From Bradyrhizobium sp. NFR13 (lineage in GTDB: Bacteria; Pseudomonadota; Alphaproteobacteria; Rhizobiales; Xanthobacteraceae), in contig NZ_FOTP01000003.1 in NCBI RefSeq assembly GCF_900114605.1, positions 186,001 to 250,000 of the forward strand: 64,000 nt of DNA. Direction: 5' to 3'. The notes under the pieces are model-generated. The model did no database searches. It was not told where the DNA came from and saw only the letters and a list, made by a program, of their open reading frames with translations. This document shows positions 52,284-60,726 of the stretch, piece after piece. The position numbers were made by a program, and so were the translations under genes. How positions within the stretch are numbered: the stretch's first letter is position 1; the number at the start of each line of letters is the position of its first letter.

Positions 52284-52982
52284 ATGAGACGCGCGGACCG
52301 CCTGTTTCAGATCATCCAGGTGCTTCGGCGCACGCGGAAGCCTCTGACGGCGGACGCCATTGCCACCGAACTGGAAACGTCAAAACGGACGATCTATCGC
52401 GACATCGCGACACTGATGGCGCAGCGCGTCCCGATCCGTGGCGAAGCCGGCATGGGCTATATTCTCGAACGCGGCTTCGACATGCCGCCGCTGATGCTGA
52501 CGCCCGACGAGATCGAAGCCGCCGTGCTTGGCGCGCAATGGGTGATGGGTCACGCCGATCCGGCCTTGGCCAAGGCGGCACAGGATCTCATTGCGAAGAT
52601 CGCGGACACCGTGCCCGAGCGCTTGCGCCCCTTCGTGCTGGAACCCGCGAGTCGCGCACGGCCGGATTTCCACGGAGCAGCCGACAGTATGGATATGGTG
52701 CAGATGCGTGCGCATATTCATGCGGGCAAGAAGGTCCGGCTGCTTTACCGGGACGAAGCCGGTCGCAACAGCGAGCGCATCGTCTGGCCGATCGCGGTGG
52801 GTTATCTGGAAGCCGTGCGACTGCTGGCGGCGTGGTGCGAGCTTCGCAAGGATTTCCGCAGTTTTCGCACCGATCGAGCGATCGAGGCACATTTTCTCGA
52901 TGAGAAATATCCGGAGCGGCGCGAAACGCTGCGCAGCAAATGGCGCAAGACGCTGAGCTGGGAGCGGCCACGGGATACCTGA
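52284..52982 (+). CDS. YafY-type transcriptional regulator with WYL domain (232 aa)
   Basis: N-terminal winged helix (LFQIIQVLRRTRKPLTADAI, LETSKRTIYRDIATL, GEAGMGYIL) and a WYL effector domain at about residues 135-215 (IHAGKKVRLLYRDEAGR, WPIAVGYLEAVRLLAAWCEL, RTDRAIEAH). WYL domains sense small ligands or nucleic acids. The divergent GST locus and the palindrome between them suggest it controls detoxification there. Confidence 0.92.
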   Translation: MRRADRLFQIIQVLRRTRKPLTADAIATELETSKRTIYRDIATLMAQRVPIRGEAGMGYILERGFDMPPLMLTPDEIEAAVLGAQWVMGHADPALAKAAQDLIAKIADTVPERLRPFVLEPASRARPDFHGAADSMDMVQMRAHIHAGKKVRLLYRDEAGRNSERIVWPIAVGYLEAVRLLAAWCELRKDFRSFRTDRAIEAHFLDEKYPERRETLRSKWRKTLSWERPRDT

Positions 52983-53042
52983 AACAGCCGGGCCTGCATC
53001 TGCGCGGCTGGTGAAACCCGCCCGATCGCGATAAACCGCGGC

Positions 53043-53372
53043 ATGACAAATGACGCAGCCACGATCAGCGAAGCCAGCCCGTGCCAAGCCTGTGGTGCGT
53101 GCTGTTCGTATTCCAGCAACTGGCCGCGTTTCACCATCGAGGACGATGCGGACCTCGATCTGATCCCGGCCAAATATGTCAACGATCGTGAATCGGGAAT
53201 GCGCTGCGACGGAGACCGCTGCAGCGCGCTGACCGGAAAAATTGGAGAGGCAACGGCCTGCGGGATTTATGCTGTGAGGCCGGACGTGTGCCGAACCTGC
53301 ATGCCCGGCGATCCCGAATGCGCAATGGCGCGGCGCCGGCACGGGCTGCCAATTCTGGCAGCCACAGAGTAG
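53043..53372 (+). CDS. YkgJ-family cysteine cluster protein (109 aa)
   Basis: Eight or more Cys in the family spacing: PCQACGACCSYSSNW near the N-terminus, RCDGDRCSALTG in the middle and GIYAVRPDVCRTCMPGDPEC towards the C-terminus. Such proteins bind zinc or an iron-sulfur cluster; the function is unknown. Located 60 bp after the WYL regulator on the same strand, without a clear link. Confidence 0.88.
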   Translation: MTNDAATISEASPCQACGACCSYSSNWPRFTIEDDADLDLIPAKYVNDRESGMRCDGDRCSALTGKIGEATACGIYAVRPDVCRTCMPGDPECAMARRRHGLPILAATE

Positions 53373-53383
53373 TTGATGTCAGC

Positions 53384-53800
53384 TTACGCCGTGACGGTGT
53401 AAACGAGTTCCTTGTCATCCAGCTCGTCGTCGAGATCATCATCCATCGGCGCCAGCGTCGAGAGCGGCTTGGTCGATAGCGTGATCGCCTTGCGGCTGTG
53501 ATAGGCCGAGACCGAAGGACGCGCCACGGCGGTGTCGTGCGACAACGCGTAGAGTGTGGAACCAACGCGGCCACCGAATTCGATCAGCTCACGCTCGCTA
53601 CAGCTCGATGCGATCGAGATCGCCAGAGCGTGCAGATGACTGCGGCGATAGCAGAACAGTGCCAGCATCGCGCGGACATCGGATGAAACGCTGGCCACAA
53701 GATGGGGCAGGCCATTTTCATTTGCACGATACATCGCACCGAGCAGGTCTTCCTCGACGGGGCAAAAATCGTTCTCGAAAGCTTGACGGCTGGACCGCAT
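53384..53800 (-). CDS. Conserved-looking hypothetical protein (138 aa)
   Basis: Start at 53800 (MRSSRQAFENDF) has a strong GAGGAG 8-13 nt upstream, which supports real translation. The sequence has a Cys-containing helical core (DVRAMLALFCYRRSHLHALA, ASSCSERELIEFGGRVG) and an acidic stretch near the end (MDDDLDDELDDKE). No signal peptide or membrane helix. I do not recognise a family. Confidence 0.65.
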   Translation of the reverse strand: MRSSRQAFENDFCPVEEDLLGAMYRANENGLPHLVASVSSDVRAMLALFCYRRSHLHALAISIASSCSERELIEFGGRVGSTLYALSHDTAVARPSVSAYHSRKAITLSTKPLSTLAPMDDDLDDELDDKELVYTVTA

Positions 53801-53956
53801 GGGGTTTCTCCTCGTTAATGAGGATGCGGTTGAATTTCCTAACGCGGGGTTAACCAACAGCCTTAATGGCCGTCTGCGACTCTTGAGTAACAGTTTGAAA
53901 TGTGGCAGCCGTGCCGCGATACCGCCACATTGGAACTCGATGCGTTCAAACGCGCA

Positions 53957-54346
53957 TCAGCTGTTGGCGACGATGAAGATCGCAAGAAAGAAGTCGGTCA
54001 GGTGATGCAGCGCCTGATCGATGCCGATCAGCCACCAGAACCAGCGATGGCCCTGCGTGACGCCGAAATGCGACACGCACAGTCCTTTGGCCCGATCGAT
54101 GGTGATGTGGATCGCGAAGTCGACCAGTCCAATGAACCAGAGCTTCGGCTGTACGGCGGCCACGAACAACGTCGTGAGGACGCCATGGATTGCACAATGG
54201 ACCAAGAGCGGCAGTGCCCACCCGGTTCGCTGATCCTTGCCCATCGCCATCCAGGCGTTCTGTAGCAGGAAATCCGCGATCACGTGCTTGACGGTGAGGA
54301 CGAGCATCCACCCGACGAGCCCGCCCAGAGCAATCGACGACGACAT
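53957..54346 (-). CDS. DUF3307 membrane protein (129 aa)
   Basis: Three to four membrane helices with the DUF3307 marks: LTVKHVIADFLLQNAWM, LLVHCAIHGVLTTLF, FAIHITIDRAKGLC and GIDQALHHLTDFFLA. The His and Asp spaced along the helices may bind a metal or protons. Start at 54346 (MSSSIAL) chosen because the helix follows at once; a GTG 39 nt upstream is also possible. Function unknown; related domains occur in regulatory SatD-associated proteins. Confidence 0.8.
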   Translation of the reverse strand: MSSSIALGGLVGWMLVLTVKHVIADFLLQNAWMAMGKDQRTGWALPLLVHCAIHGVLTTLFVAAVQPKLWFIGLVDFAIHITIDRAKGLCVSHFGVTQGHRWFWWLIGIDQALHHLTDFFLAIFIVANS

Positions 54347-54532
54347 TGCAGGAAACAACAAGCTGACGTCCCTCTTACCGGTCACGACAGAACGGCACGC
54401 CCAGCCCGCTCCGATCGCTCGCCCTATTTATGACACTCCAAAACCGGGAATGCACGCTGCCGAACCTGAAACCCACCGCTTCCTTGAAGAGCCACGTGAT
54501 CGTGTAAACGCCGCAAACATGCCACTTCCGCG

Positions 54533-55378
54533 CTAGTCCATCACTGCATGCGCTCGGAGTTCACCGATCGCCCTGCGCAATTGGTCACCTTTCGGGTCGC
54601 GCGGCACCGCACGCGCACGCGTGATCGCGTCCGCCAGGTCGGTGATAGCCAGCGTCCCATCGAAAGCCGGTTTGGCCAGCCCGTCGATGATCTGATGCCA
54701 GGCGGCCATGCCATGACGGTAGCCCGTACCGTAACCTTCGATCATGGTGGCCGTCTGCACAATGGCCATTGCCGCGTCCGGCTGCTTGGTCAGTGCGCGA
54801 TCAATCATGTGCAGCCAGCGTTCGACCCAGACGCGCTCGGTCTCATAACGCGTCGACAACAGGCGCCACCGCCGTAGCCAGGATTCGAACTCAAGGCGCT
54901 TGATCCCCCAGATGCTCACCTTGCTGAAACGGATCGGCACCGTGCGATGCGCGCAATAGATTCGCTCCAGCGCCCACATCAGGGGATCGCCGACGATCTC
55001 CGGCAATGCCGACACCAACTCGTCGAGGCGAAAACGCCGTCTGTCGACGACAGGCGGCCGGCCGGGCATCACGGGCTCCTGCAGCTTGAGCTGCGCGATG
55101 CGGATCGGATCGTGATAGCTCATGCGCATCGCGAGCAGCCGCGCAATCTCCCTGAACAATTCGTCGCTTACATTACGCCGTCCGACAAAGCGACGCAGCC
55201 GGTCGCTGTAGAGCTGCGCATAGACCGCGCTCTGATAGTTGATCAGCAGCGCCACGCCATCTTCCGCCACAGGACGCACCGCTGCCGGCAGGCCCACCGG
55301 CAAAACCGGCGCTGCAGGTTCGTTCCTGTTCGCCAGTTCGGCGAGCGTGGAGCGGATAACGTTGATGAAGCCTGCCAC
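54533..55378 (-). CDS. Stand-alone DUF6537-like protein (281 aa)
   Basis: The pattern YAQLYSDRLRRFV followed by DELFREIARLLAMRMSYHDP and IRIAQLKLQEP is that of the DUF6537 domain normally found at the end of indolepyruvate ferredoxin oxidoreductases. Here it is alone, with extra C-terminal sequence (IEGYGTGYRHGMAAWHQIID). Start at 55378. It follows the CNMP-binding membrane protein by 15 bp on the same strand, so the two form an operon. No oxidoreductase catalytic gene is near. Role unknown. Confidence 0.7.
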   Translation of the reverse strand: MAGFINVIRSTLAELANRNEPAAPVLPVGLPAAVRPVAEDGVALLINYQSAVYAQLYSDRLRRFVGRRNVSDELFREIARLLAMRMSYHDPIRIAQLKLQEPVMPGRPPVVDRRRFRLDELVSALPEIVGDPLMWALERIYCAHRTVPIRFSKVSIWGIKRLEFESWLRRWRLLSTRYETERVWVERWLHMIDRALTKQPDAAMAIVQTATMIEGYGTGYRHGMAAWHQIIDGLAKPAFDGTLAITDLADAITRARAVPRDPKGDQLRRAIGELRAHAVMD

Positions 55379-55393
55379 GAGACGTCCTGATGC

Positions 55394-56053
55394 TTATGCG
55401 TGCTGCGGCGCCATTGGCAATGCGGGCGCGTCCTGCTTCATCAGACGCGCTTCCAGCTTGTCGATATTCTCGAACAATCGCGCGCTGGCGAGACGCAGGA
55501 AGAAGAAACCGAATTCCGGATTCTGCACGTAGAGCTCTTCGACCTGGCTGTAGCTAACGCTGAGCACCATGCCGGGTTCGATACATTCCAGCGTCTGGGT
55601 GCGTTCGTTCAAGGGCGACAGCATACCAAGCTCGCCAACGATAGCGCCGACCGGCAGCTCGATGCCGGACTCGACGAGACGATAGCGGCCGGACACGATG
55701 TAGAACATGTCCTCGGCCTTCTCGTCCTTGTAGAACAGGATCTCACCGGCCTTGCAGGGACGCTTGGTCATGAACGGCTTCAGCCATTCCATCGACAGGT
55801 CCGAATTTACCGACTTTTTCACGTCCTGGACCAATTGCAACATCTGGCGCAGACGGTAGATGTTGAGCGGCAGCAGCACCGCGTGCAGCGCCATGGTCGG
55901 ATAGTTGTGGGTCGGGATCGAGATCGCGATCAGCAGGACATTGGCCATGATGCCAAACACCCGCAACGGGATCATCGTGCGCATCGTGCAGGTCGCCACT
56001 ACGAAGATGGTGGCGAAGGCGCTGCCGGCGTGATGGAGATAGGACATATCCAT
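55394..56053 (-). CDS. Membrane protein with C-terminal cyclic-nucleotide-binding domain (219 aa)
   Basis: Two to three membrane helices at the N-terminus (FATIFVVATCTMRTMIPLRV, IMANVLLIAISIPTHNYP, MALHAVLLPLNIYRL), then a CNMP-binding domain from about residue 90 (CKAGEILFYKDEKAEDMFYI, VSGRYRLVESGIEL, PVGAIVGELGMLSP). The canonical phosphate-binding FGE..L..R..A pattern reads VGELGMLSPLNERTQTLE, close but changed. No catalytic or DNA-binding domain follows. Start at 56053 is uncertain (a second ATG two codons later). Paired with the DUF6537 gene. Confidence 0.82.
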   Translation of the reverse strand: MDMSYLHHAGSAFATIFVVATCTMRTMIPLRVFGIMANVLLIAISIPTHNYPTMALHAVLLPLNIYRLRQMLQLVQDVKKSVNSDLSMEWLKPFMTKRPCKAGEILFYKDEKAEDMFYIVSGRYRLVESGIELPVGAIVGELGMLSPLNERTQTLECIEPGMVLSVSYSQVEELYVQNPEFGFFFLRLASARLFENIDKLEARLMKQDAPALPMAPQHA

Positions 56054-56331
56054 GGGAGCAAACCGGGTTTCCAGGAACGGCCGCAACGTCACCCGCCGAC
56101 ATGAAGGACGGATGACCAAGCCTTTGCGTGTGCAATATAGCCCATCCGGTTAAAATAGCCCGTCTTGTAACCGCCCAAAATCACGGTCCGGTGCTCGGAT
56201 TGACGTGCCATCCGGGTGCGGGCACGGTCCCCCGCCGCTGGCGCGCGAGGCGCGCGCCTTTAGATTTGACGCGTTTTCTGAACGCGAACCGGACATCCAC
56301 TTCGCTCGAAAACGCTATGGAGAAGAACAAC

Positions 56332-57138
56332 ATGTCGGAAACGACGGAAGCCGCATCTGACCAGTCCTCGCCCCCCATTCTGACCATCGACGGCCCCCGC
56401 GCGACCATCCGCCTGAACCGCCCCCAGAAGCTGAACCGGCTGTCCCAGCTCGACCTGGACACCCTGATGGAGCTGTTCGATCGCATAGAGGCGGATCGCG
56501 CCGTCCGGGTGCTGGTCCTGACCGGCACCGGCCGCGCCTTCAGCGCCGGCTTCGACCTCAACGCCATCTCCGAGCGGGCCGCCAGCACACCCAAGCCAGT
56601 GGCGGAAGGTTCGTCCGGGTCGGCCTTTGAGGCCGTGGCCAACCGGCTGGAGGACCTGGCGCTGCCGACCATCTGCCGGCTCAATGGCGGCGTCTATGGT
56701 GGCTCCACCGACCTGGCGCTGGCCTGCGATTTCCGGATCGGCATCGACACCTGCGAGATGTTCATGCCGGCTGCCCGGCTCGGCCTGCACTATTATAAAA
56801 GCGGCATCAAACGCTATGTGAGCCGGCTCGGCGTCGATAATGCCAAGCGGCTGTTTCTCACGGCGCAGAAGATCGAGGCCAGCGAGATGCTGCGGATCGG
56901 GTATCTCACCGATGTCGTGCCGCCCGAAGCGCTGGATGAGGAAGTCGACAAACTCGCCACCATCCTGGCAGGCAATGCACCGCTCGCCATGCGCGGCATG
57001 AAGCAGGCCATCAACGAATTCGCCCGCGGGGAGCTGGACGAGGCTGCGGCAGACCAGCGCGCGCGGGACAGCATGCGCGGCGACGAGATCAAGGAAGGGA
57101 CCAAGGCGTTTGCGGAGAAGCGGGCACCGAGGTTCTAG
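56332..57138 (+). CDS. Crotonase-family protein with changed catalytic residues (268 aa)
   Basis: Enoyl-CoA hydratase/isomerase fold: ATIRLNRPQKLNRLSQLDLD, LTGTGRAFSAGFDLNAI (first oxyanion loop), LNGGVYGGSTDLALACDFRI (second). At the position of the first catalytic Glu there is Asp (TDLALACD) and at the second Glu position Ala (MPAARLGL), and the usual GAGG loop is replaced by HYYKSGIK. So it is unlikely to be a standard hydratase and may be an isomerase, lyase or thioester-binding protein. Start at 56332 with GGAG 9 nt upstream; an ATG five codons earlier is possible. Stands alone, convergent with the nitroreductase gene. Confidence 0.85.
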   Translation: MSETTEAASDQSSPPILTIDGPRATIRLNRPQKLNRLSQLDLDTLMELFDRIEADRAVRVLVLTGTGRAFSAGFDLNAISERAASTPKPVAEGSSGSAFEAVANRLEDLALPTICRLNGGVYGGSTDLALACDFRIGIDTCEMFMPAARLGLHYYKSGIKRYVSRLGVDNAKRLFLTAQKIEASEMLRIGYLTDVVPPEALDEEVDKLATILAGNAPLAMRGMKQAINEFARGELDEAAADQRARDSMRGDEIKEGTKAFAEKRAPRF

Positions 57139-57146
57139 AAATGCTC

Positions 57147-57277
57147 GTCATTCCGGGATGAGCTGCTGACGGCGTAGCCGTCGAAAGCTCAGACCCGGAA
57201 TCTCGAAGTGTTCAGCCATGTCGGGATTCGGGTTCGCCTGCATGCGACTTCGTCGCATTCCAGCGCCCCGGAATGAC
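57147..57277. repeat. GTCATTCCGG palindromic element between convergent genes
   Basis: Outer arms GTCATTCCGG (57147-57156) and CCGGAATGAC (57268-57277); inner CCCGGAATCTCG and CGGGATTCGGG. Same family as 32242-32360 and likewise located between two convergent stops. Confidence 0.75.
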
Positions 57278-57285
57278 AGTCAAGA

Positions 57286-57963
57286 TCACTCCACAAACGT
57301 CGCCACATCTCCAAGCCCTGCCCGGCTCGTCCGGTAGCTATTCACCTTGTGCTCGCGGTCCGGATAGCCGAACGAGATACCGCAGACGACGCGTCGGTCG
57401 TCGCTCATGCCGAAATGCTTGCGCACCACGGCCGCGTGAAACGCCAGCGCCGCCTGTGGCACGGTCGCAAGGCCGAGCGCCTGCGCAGCCAGCATGAAAT
57501 TGTTCACATAGCCTCCGCAGTCCACAGCGCCATAAACACCGAGTGCTTCATCCGACGTGATGATCGCCACATGCGGCGCGCCGAAGAAGTTGAAGTTCTG
57601 CAGAGCTTGCTCGGCATAGGCCGTCTTGTCGCCGCGTGCGATCCCCAGCGTGTTGTAGAGCTGGAAGCCGCTTTCACGGCGACGATCCAGATAGACGCCG
57701 CGATATTCGCGCGGGAACGGGAAGTCACCGGAATTCGGCGTGCCCGCCGCCGCGACGGGATAGAGCACGTCGCGAAACTTCTTGGTGGCTTCGCCTGACG
57801 TAATCGTCACCTGCCACGGCTGGCTGTTGCACCATGACGCCGTTTTCTGCGCGGCATTGAGAATGCGGTCGATGATGGCGCGCGGCACCTGCTCGGTCTT
57901 GTAGGCGCGACAGGAGTGGCGGTCGCCGAGCAGGGTTTCGAGAGTCGAGATGGAGTCGGTCAT
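57286..57963 (-). CDS. Nitroreductase family protein (225 aa)
   Basis: FMN-dependent oxidoreductase: SCRAYKTEQVPRAIIDRILN near residue 17, WCNSQPWQVTITSGEATKKF (FMN contact) and VDCGGYVNNFMLAAQALGLA, then VCGISFGYPDREHKVNSYRT at the C-terminus. The family reduces nitro groups, quinones or enones with NAD(P)H. Start at 57963. It is the last gene on the minus strand of the acyl-CoA region, 144 bp after the first acyl-CoA dehydrogenase with a repeat between, so operon membership is uncertain. Confidence 0.9.
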   Translation of the reverse strand: MTDSISTLETLLGDRHSCRAYKTEQVPRAIIDRILNAAQKTASWCNSQPWQVTITSGEATKKFRDVLYPVAAAGTPNSGDFPFPREYRGVYLDRRRESGFQLYNTLGIARGDKTAYAEQALQNFNFFGAPHVAIITSDEALGVYGAVDCGGYVNNFMLAAQALGLATVPQAALAFHAAVVRKHFGMSDDRRVVCGISFGYPDREHKVNSYRTSRAGLGDVATFVE

Positions 57964-57980
57964 GAGGTTTCGAACTTTCT

Positions 57981-58100
57981 TGTCCCGGACGCGGTGCAGC
58001 ACCCTTGCGTTGCGCCGCAGAACCGGGACCGTTGCGAGCTCCGTCGTTTCGGGCGGTCCCGGTTCTGCGAAGCGGCGTTACACGCTGCATCGCGCCCGGC
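57981..58100. repeat. Nested palindromic element, second family
   Basis: Perfect 15 bp inner arms CGCAGAACCGGGACC (58016-58030) and complement (58055-58069), with imperfect outer arms CCGGACGCGGTGCAGCAC near 57984 and its counterpart near 58081. Sequence is unrelated to the GTCATTCCGG family. Confidence 0.7.
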
Positions 58101-58107
58101 ACCGTTA

Positions 58108-59349
58108 CTACCGTCCCTTGGTCGGGACCTTGTTGAATGGCACGTCCTTGTCGACGCGAATATCGCCGGGCAGGCCGAGCACGCGCTCGGCGATGATGTT
58201 GCGCAGGATCTCGTCTGTGCCGCCAGCGATACGCATCGAGGGCGAGCCGAGGATGGTCGCCTGGAATTCGCCGGCAGCTTCGGCATCGGCGCCGACCAAC
58301 GCGCCCGAGGCACCCTGCAGATCGGCCGCGAACATCGCGATGTCCTGCATCATCATGCCCGAGACCAGCTTGCCAATGGAGTTCTCCGGGCCCGGACGTT
58401 CGCCCTTCGACAGCGCCGAGATCGAGCGATAGCTGGTGTATTTCAGGCCGGAATTCTTCACCGCCCAACCCGCCAGCTTCGAACGCACATTGGGATCGTC
58501 GATAGCGAGGCCATCTTCGATCATCAGATTGCTGCAATACTCGAACAGCTCCGGGAAGCCTGTCGCGACGCGTGAGCCGATCGACATACGCTCGTTCATG
58601 AGCGTGGTCAGCGACACGTTCCAGCCGTCACCGACTGCGCCGAGCCGCTGGCTATCTGGAATCCGCACATTGGTGAAGAACACCTCGTTGAATTCCTGCA
58701 TGCCATTGGCCTGCTTGATCGGCTTCACCTCAACGCCTTCGCTCTTCATGTCGAGGAAGAACATGGTGAGGCCCTTGTGCTTGGGCACATTCGGGTCGGT
58801 GCGGGTGATCAGGATGCCATAATCCGAGTAATGCGCGCCGGAGGTCCAGATCTTCTGGCCGTTGACGATCCAGTCGTCACCATCCTTCTCCGCTCGAGTA
58901 CGAAGGCCAGCGACGTCGGAACCACCGGCGGGTTCGGAGAAGAGCTGACACCAGACCTTCTCGCCGGAGGCTAGCGGCGGCAGATATTTGCGCTTCTGGT
59001 CTTCGGAGGCATAGGCCATCACTGTCGGACCGCACATGCCCTGCCCGATGGCGAAGGGCCGCGCGAGCTTGTCATAGACGCCCTCTTCCTGCTGCCAGAT
59101 CACGCGTTCGATCGGCGTCGAGCCACGGCCGCCATATTCCTTCGGCCAATGCAGACAGGCCCAGCCGGCATCGGCCTTCTTCTTCTGCCAGGCCTTGGCG
59201 ACATCGAGCATCGCGTCGCGCTTCTCGCTGGCGCGCTTGGCTGACGGCTTGGTCAGCTCGGCTTCCAGATGCTTGGGCGCATTGGCATCGATCCACTTGC
59301 GCGCGATAGCGCGGAATTCGGCTTCCTGCGGCGTGTCATCGAAATTCAT
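58108..59349 (-). CDS. Acyl-CoA dehydrogenase (413 aa)
   Basis: FAD enzyme of CoA-ester beta-oxidation. Family blocks: WQQEEGVYDKLARPFAIGQG, CQLFSEPAGGSDVAGLRTRA (FAD/substrate site), VNGQKIWTSGAHYSDYGIL and the C-terminal RIAGGTDEILRNIIAERVLG. The N-terminus MNFDDTPQEAEFRAIARKW is shared with the next dehydrogenase at 59470-60714, of which it is a close paralogue. Start at 59349 with AAGGA 8-12 nt upstream. The two genes are separated by a palindromic repeat. Confidence 0.93.
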   Translation of the reverse strand: MNFDDTPQEAEFRAIARKWIDANAPKHLEAELTKPSAKRASEKRDAMLDVAKAWQKKKADAGWACLHWPKEYGGRGSTPIERVIWQQEEGVYDKLARPFAIGQGMCGPTVMAYASEDQKRKYLPPLASGEKVWCQLFSEPAGGSDVAGLRTRAEKDGDDWIVNGQKIWTSGAHYSDYGILITRTDPNVPKHKGLTMFFLDMKSEGVEVKPIKQANGMQEFNEVFFTNVRIPDSQRLGAVGDGWNVSLTTLMNERMSIGSRVATGFPELFEYCSNLMIEDGLAIDDPNVRSKLAGWAVKNSGLKYTSYRSISALSKGERPGPENSIGKLVSGMMMQDIAMFAADLQGASGALVGADAEAAGEFQATILGSPSMRIAGGTDEILRNIIAERVLGLPGDIRVDKDVPFNKVPTKGR

Positions 59350-59378
59350 GGCAGTCGTCCTTAATGAGAAAAGAAAGC

Positions 59379-59461
59379 GTAGGATGGGTAGAGCCCTTGC
59401 GAACCCCATCGATGGGCTTGCGCGGACATTGATGGGTTTCGCTGCGCTCTACCCATCCTAC
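59379..59461. repeat. Palindromic element GTAGGATGGGTAGAGC, third family
   Basis: 16 bp perfect terminal inverted repeats (59379-59394 and 59446-59461), with inner arms GCGAACCCCATCGAT and ATTGATGGGTTTCGC. Elements of this type (GTAGGATGGGTAGAGC...) are frequent between genes in Bradyrhizobium relatives. Confidence 0.85.
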
Positions 59462-59469
59462 AGGCTGAC

Positions 59470-60714
59470 TTATCGTCCCTTGGTCGGGATCTTGTTGAAT
59501 GGTACGTCCTTGTCGACGCGGATGTCGCCGGGGAGACCCAGCACGCGTTCCGCGATGATATTGCGCAGGATCTCGTCGGTGCCGCCCTCAACGCGCGTCG
59601 CGGGCGACCGCAGCAGCATCGCCTGGAATTTGCCGGCAACCTCCGCATCCTCCGGCCCGTTGAGCACGCCGGCCGCACCCTGCAGATCGAGCGCATATGT
59701 CGCGATATCCTGCAGCATCGCGCCGGCGACGAGTTTGCCGATGGAGTTTTCAGGCCCCGGCCGCTCGCCGCGCGACAGCGCCGAGATGGCGCGGAAGCTG
59801 GTGTAACGAAGGCCGCTGGCGCGCACCGCCCAGTTGGCGAGCCTGGAGCGCACCGCGGGATCGTCGATCGCCGGACCGTCATCCAGCATCAGGCTGTTGC
59901 AGAACTCGAACAGTTCGGGAAAGCCGGTGGCGACATTGGCGCCGATCGCCATGCGCTCGTTCATCAGCGTGGTCAGCGACACGTTCCAGCCGTCGCCCAC
60001 AGCGCCGAGCCGCTGCGCATCGGGTATCCGTACGTCGGTGAAATACACCTCGTTGAACTCGGCCTGCCCGTTGGCCTGCTTGATCGGCTTCACCTCCACG
60101 CCCGGGCTCTTCATGTCCAGGAAGAACATGGTGAGGCCCTTGTGCTTCGGCACGGTGGGATCGGTACGGGTGATCAGGATGCCGTAATCCGAGTAGTGCG
60201 CGCCGGAGGTCCAGATCTTCTGGCCGTTGATGACCCAGTCGTCGCCGTCCTTTTCCGCACGGGTGCGCAGACCCGCGACGTCGGATCCGCCGGCGGGTTC
60301 GGAGAACAACTGGCACCAGATCTTCTCGCCGGAGGCCAGCGGCGGCAGATACTGCCGTTTATGCTCCTCGGCGGCATAGGCCATCATGGTCGGGCCGCAC
60401 ATGCCGTGGCCGATGATGAAGAGCGCGCCGAGCTTGCCGAACACGCCCTCTTCCTGCTGCCAGATCACCCGCTCGATCGGCGATGCGCCGCGACCGCCAT
60501 AGTCCTTTGGCCAGTGCGGTACGGCCCAGCCGGCATCGGCCTTCTTCTTCTGCCAGGCTTTCGCGACTTCCAGAATATTCGCACTCTTGAGCTGAATGCG
60601 GCCGAGCGCGGCCTTTTTCAGCTCGTCTTCATATTGCTTCGGCGCATTGGCCGCGATCCAGGCTTTCGCCTCGGCGCGAAACGCGGCCTCCTGCGGGGTG
60701 TCATCGAAATTCAT
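59470..60714 (-). CDS. Acyl-CoA dehydrogenase (414 aa), paralogue of the preceding gene product
   Basis: Same architecture as the 58108-59349 protein: MNFDDTPQEAAFRAEAKAWI at the start, CQLFSEPAGGSDVAGLRTRA, SGAHYSDYGILITRTDPTVP and the end motif RVEGGTDEILRNIIAERVLG. The two share long identical blocks and differ mostly in the N-terminal helices and the LQGAAGVLNGPEDAEVAG region, so they may form a heteromer or handle two chain lengths. Start at 60714 with AAGGA 10 nt upstream, 12 bp after the next gene's stop. Confidence 0.93.
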   Translation of the reverse strand: MNFDDTPQEAAFRAEAKAWIAANAPKQYEDELKKAALGRIQLKSANILEVAKAWQKKKADAGWAVPHWPKDYGGRGASPIERVIWQQEEGVFGKLGALFIIGHGMCGPTMMAYAAEEHKRQYLPPLASGEKIWCQLFSEPAGGSDVAGLRTRAEKDGDDWVINGQKIWTSGAHYSDYGILITRTDPTVPKHKGLTMFFLDMKSPGVEVKPIKQANGQAEFNEVYFTDVRIPDAQRLGAVGDGWNVSLTTLMNERMAIGANVATGFPELFEFCNSLMLDDGPAIDDPAVRSRLANWAVRASGLRYTSFRAISALSRGERPGPENSIGKLVAGAMLQDIATYALDLQGAAGVLNGPEDAEVAGKFQAMLLRSPATRVEGGTDEILRNIIAERVLGLPGDIRVDKDVPFNKIPTKGR

Positions 60715-60726
60715 CGCGATTGGTCC

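Noticed and set aside
57139-57285. Small ORFs inside the palindromic repeat
   Set aside because: They arise from the inverted-repeat sequence and have no ribosome site.
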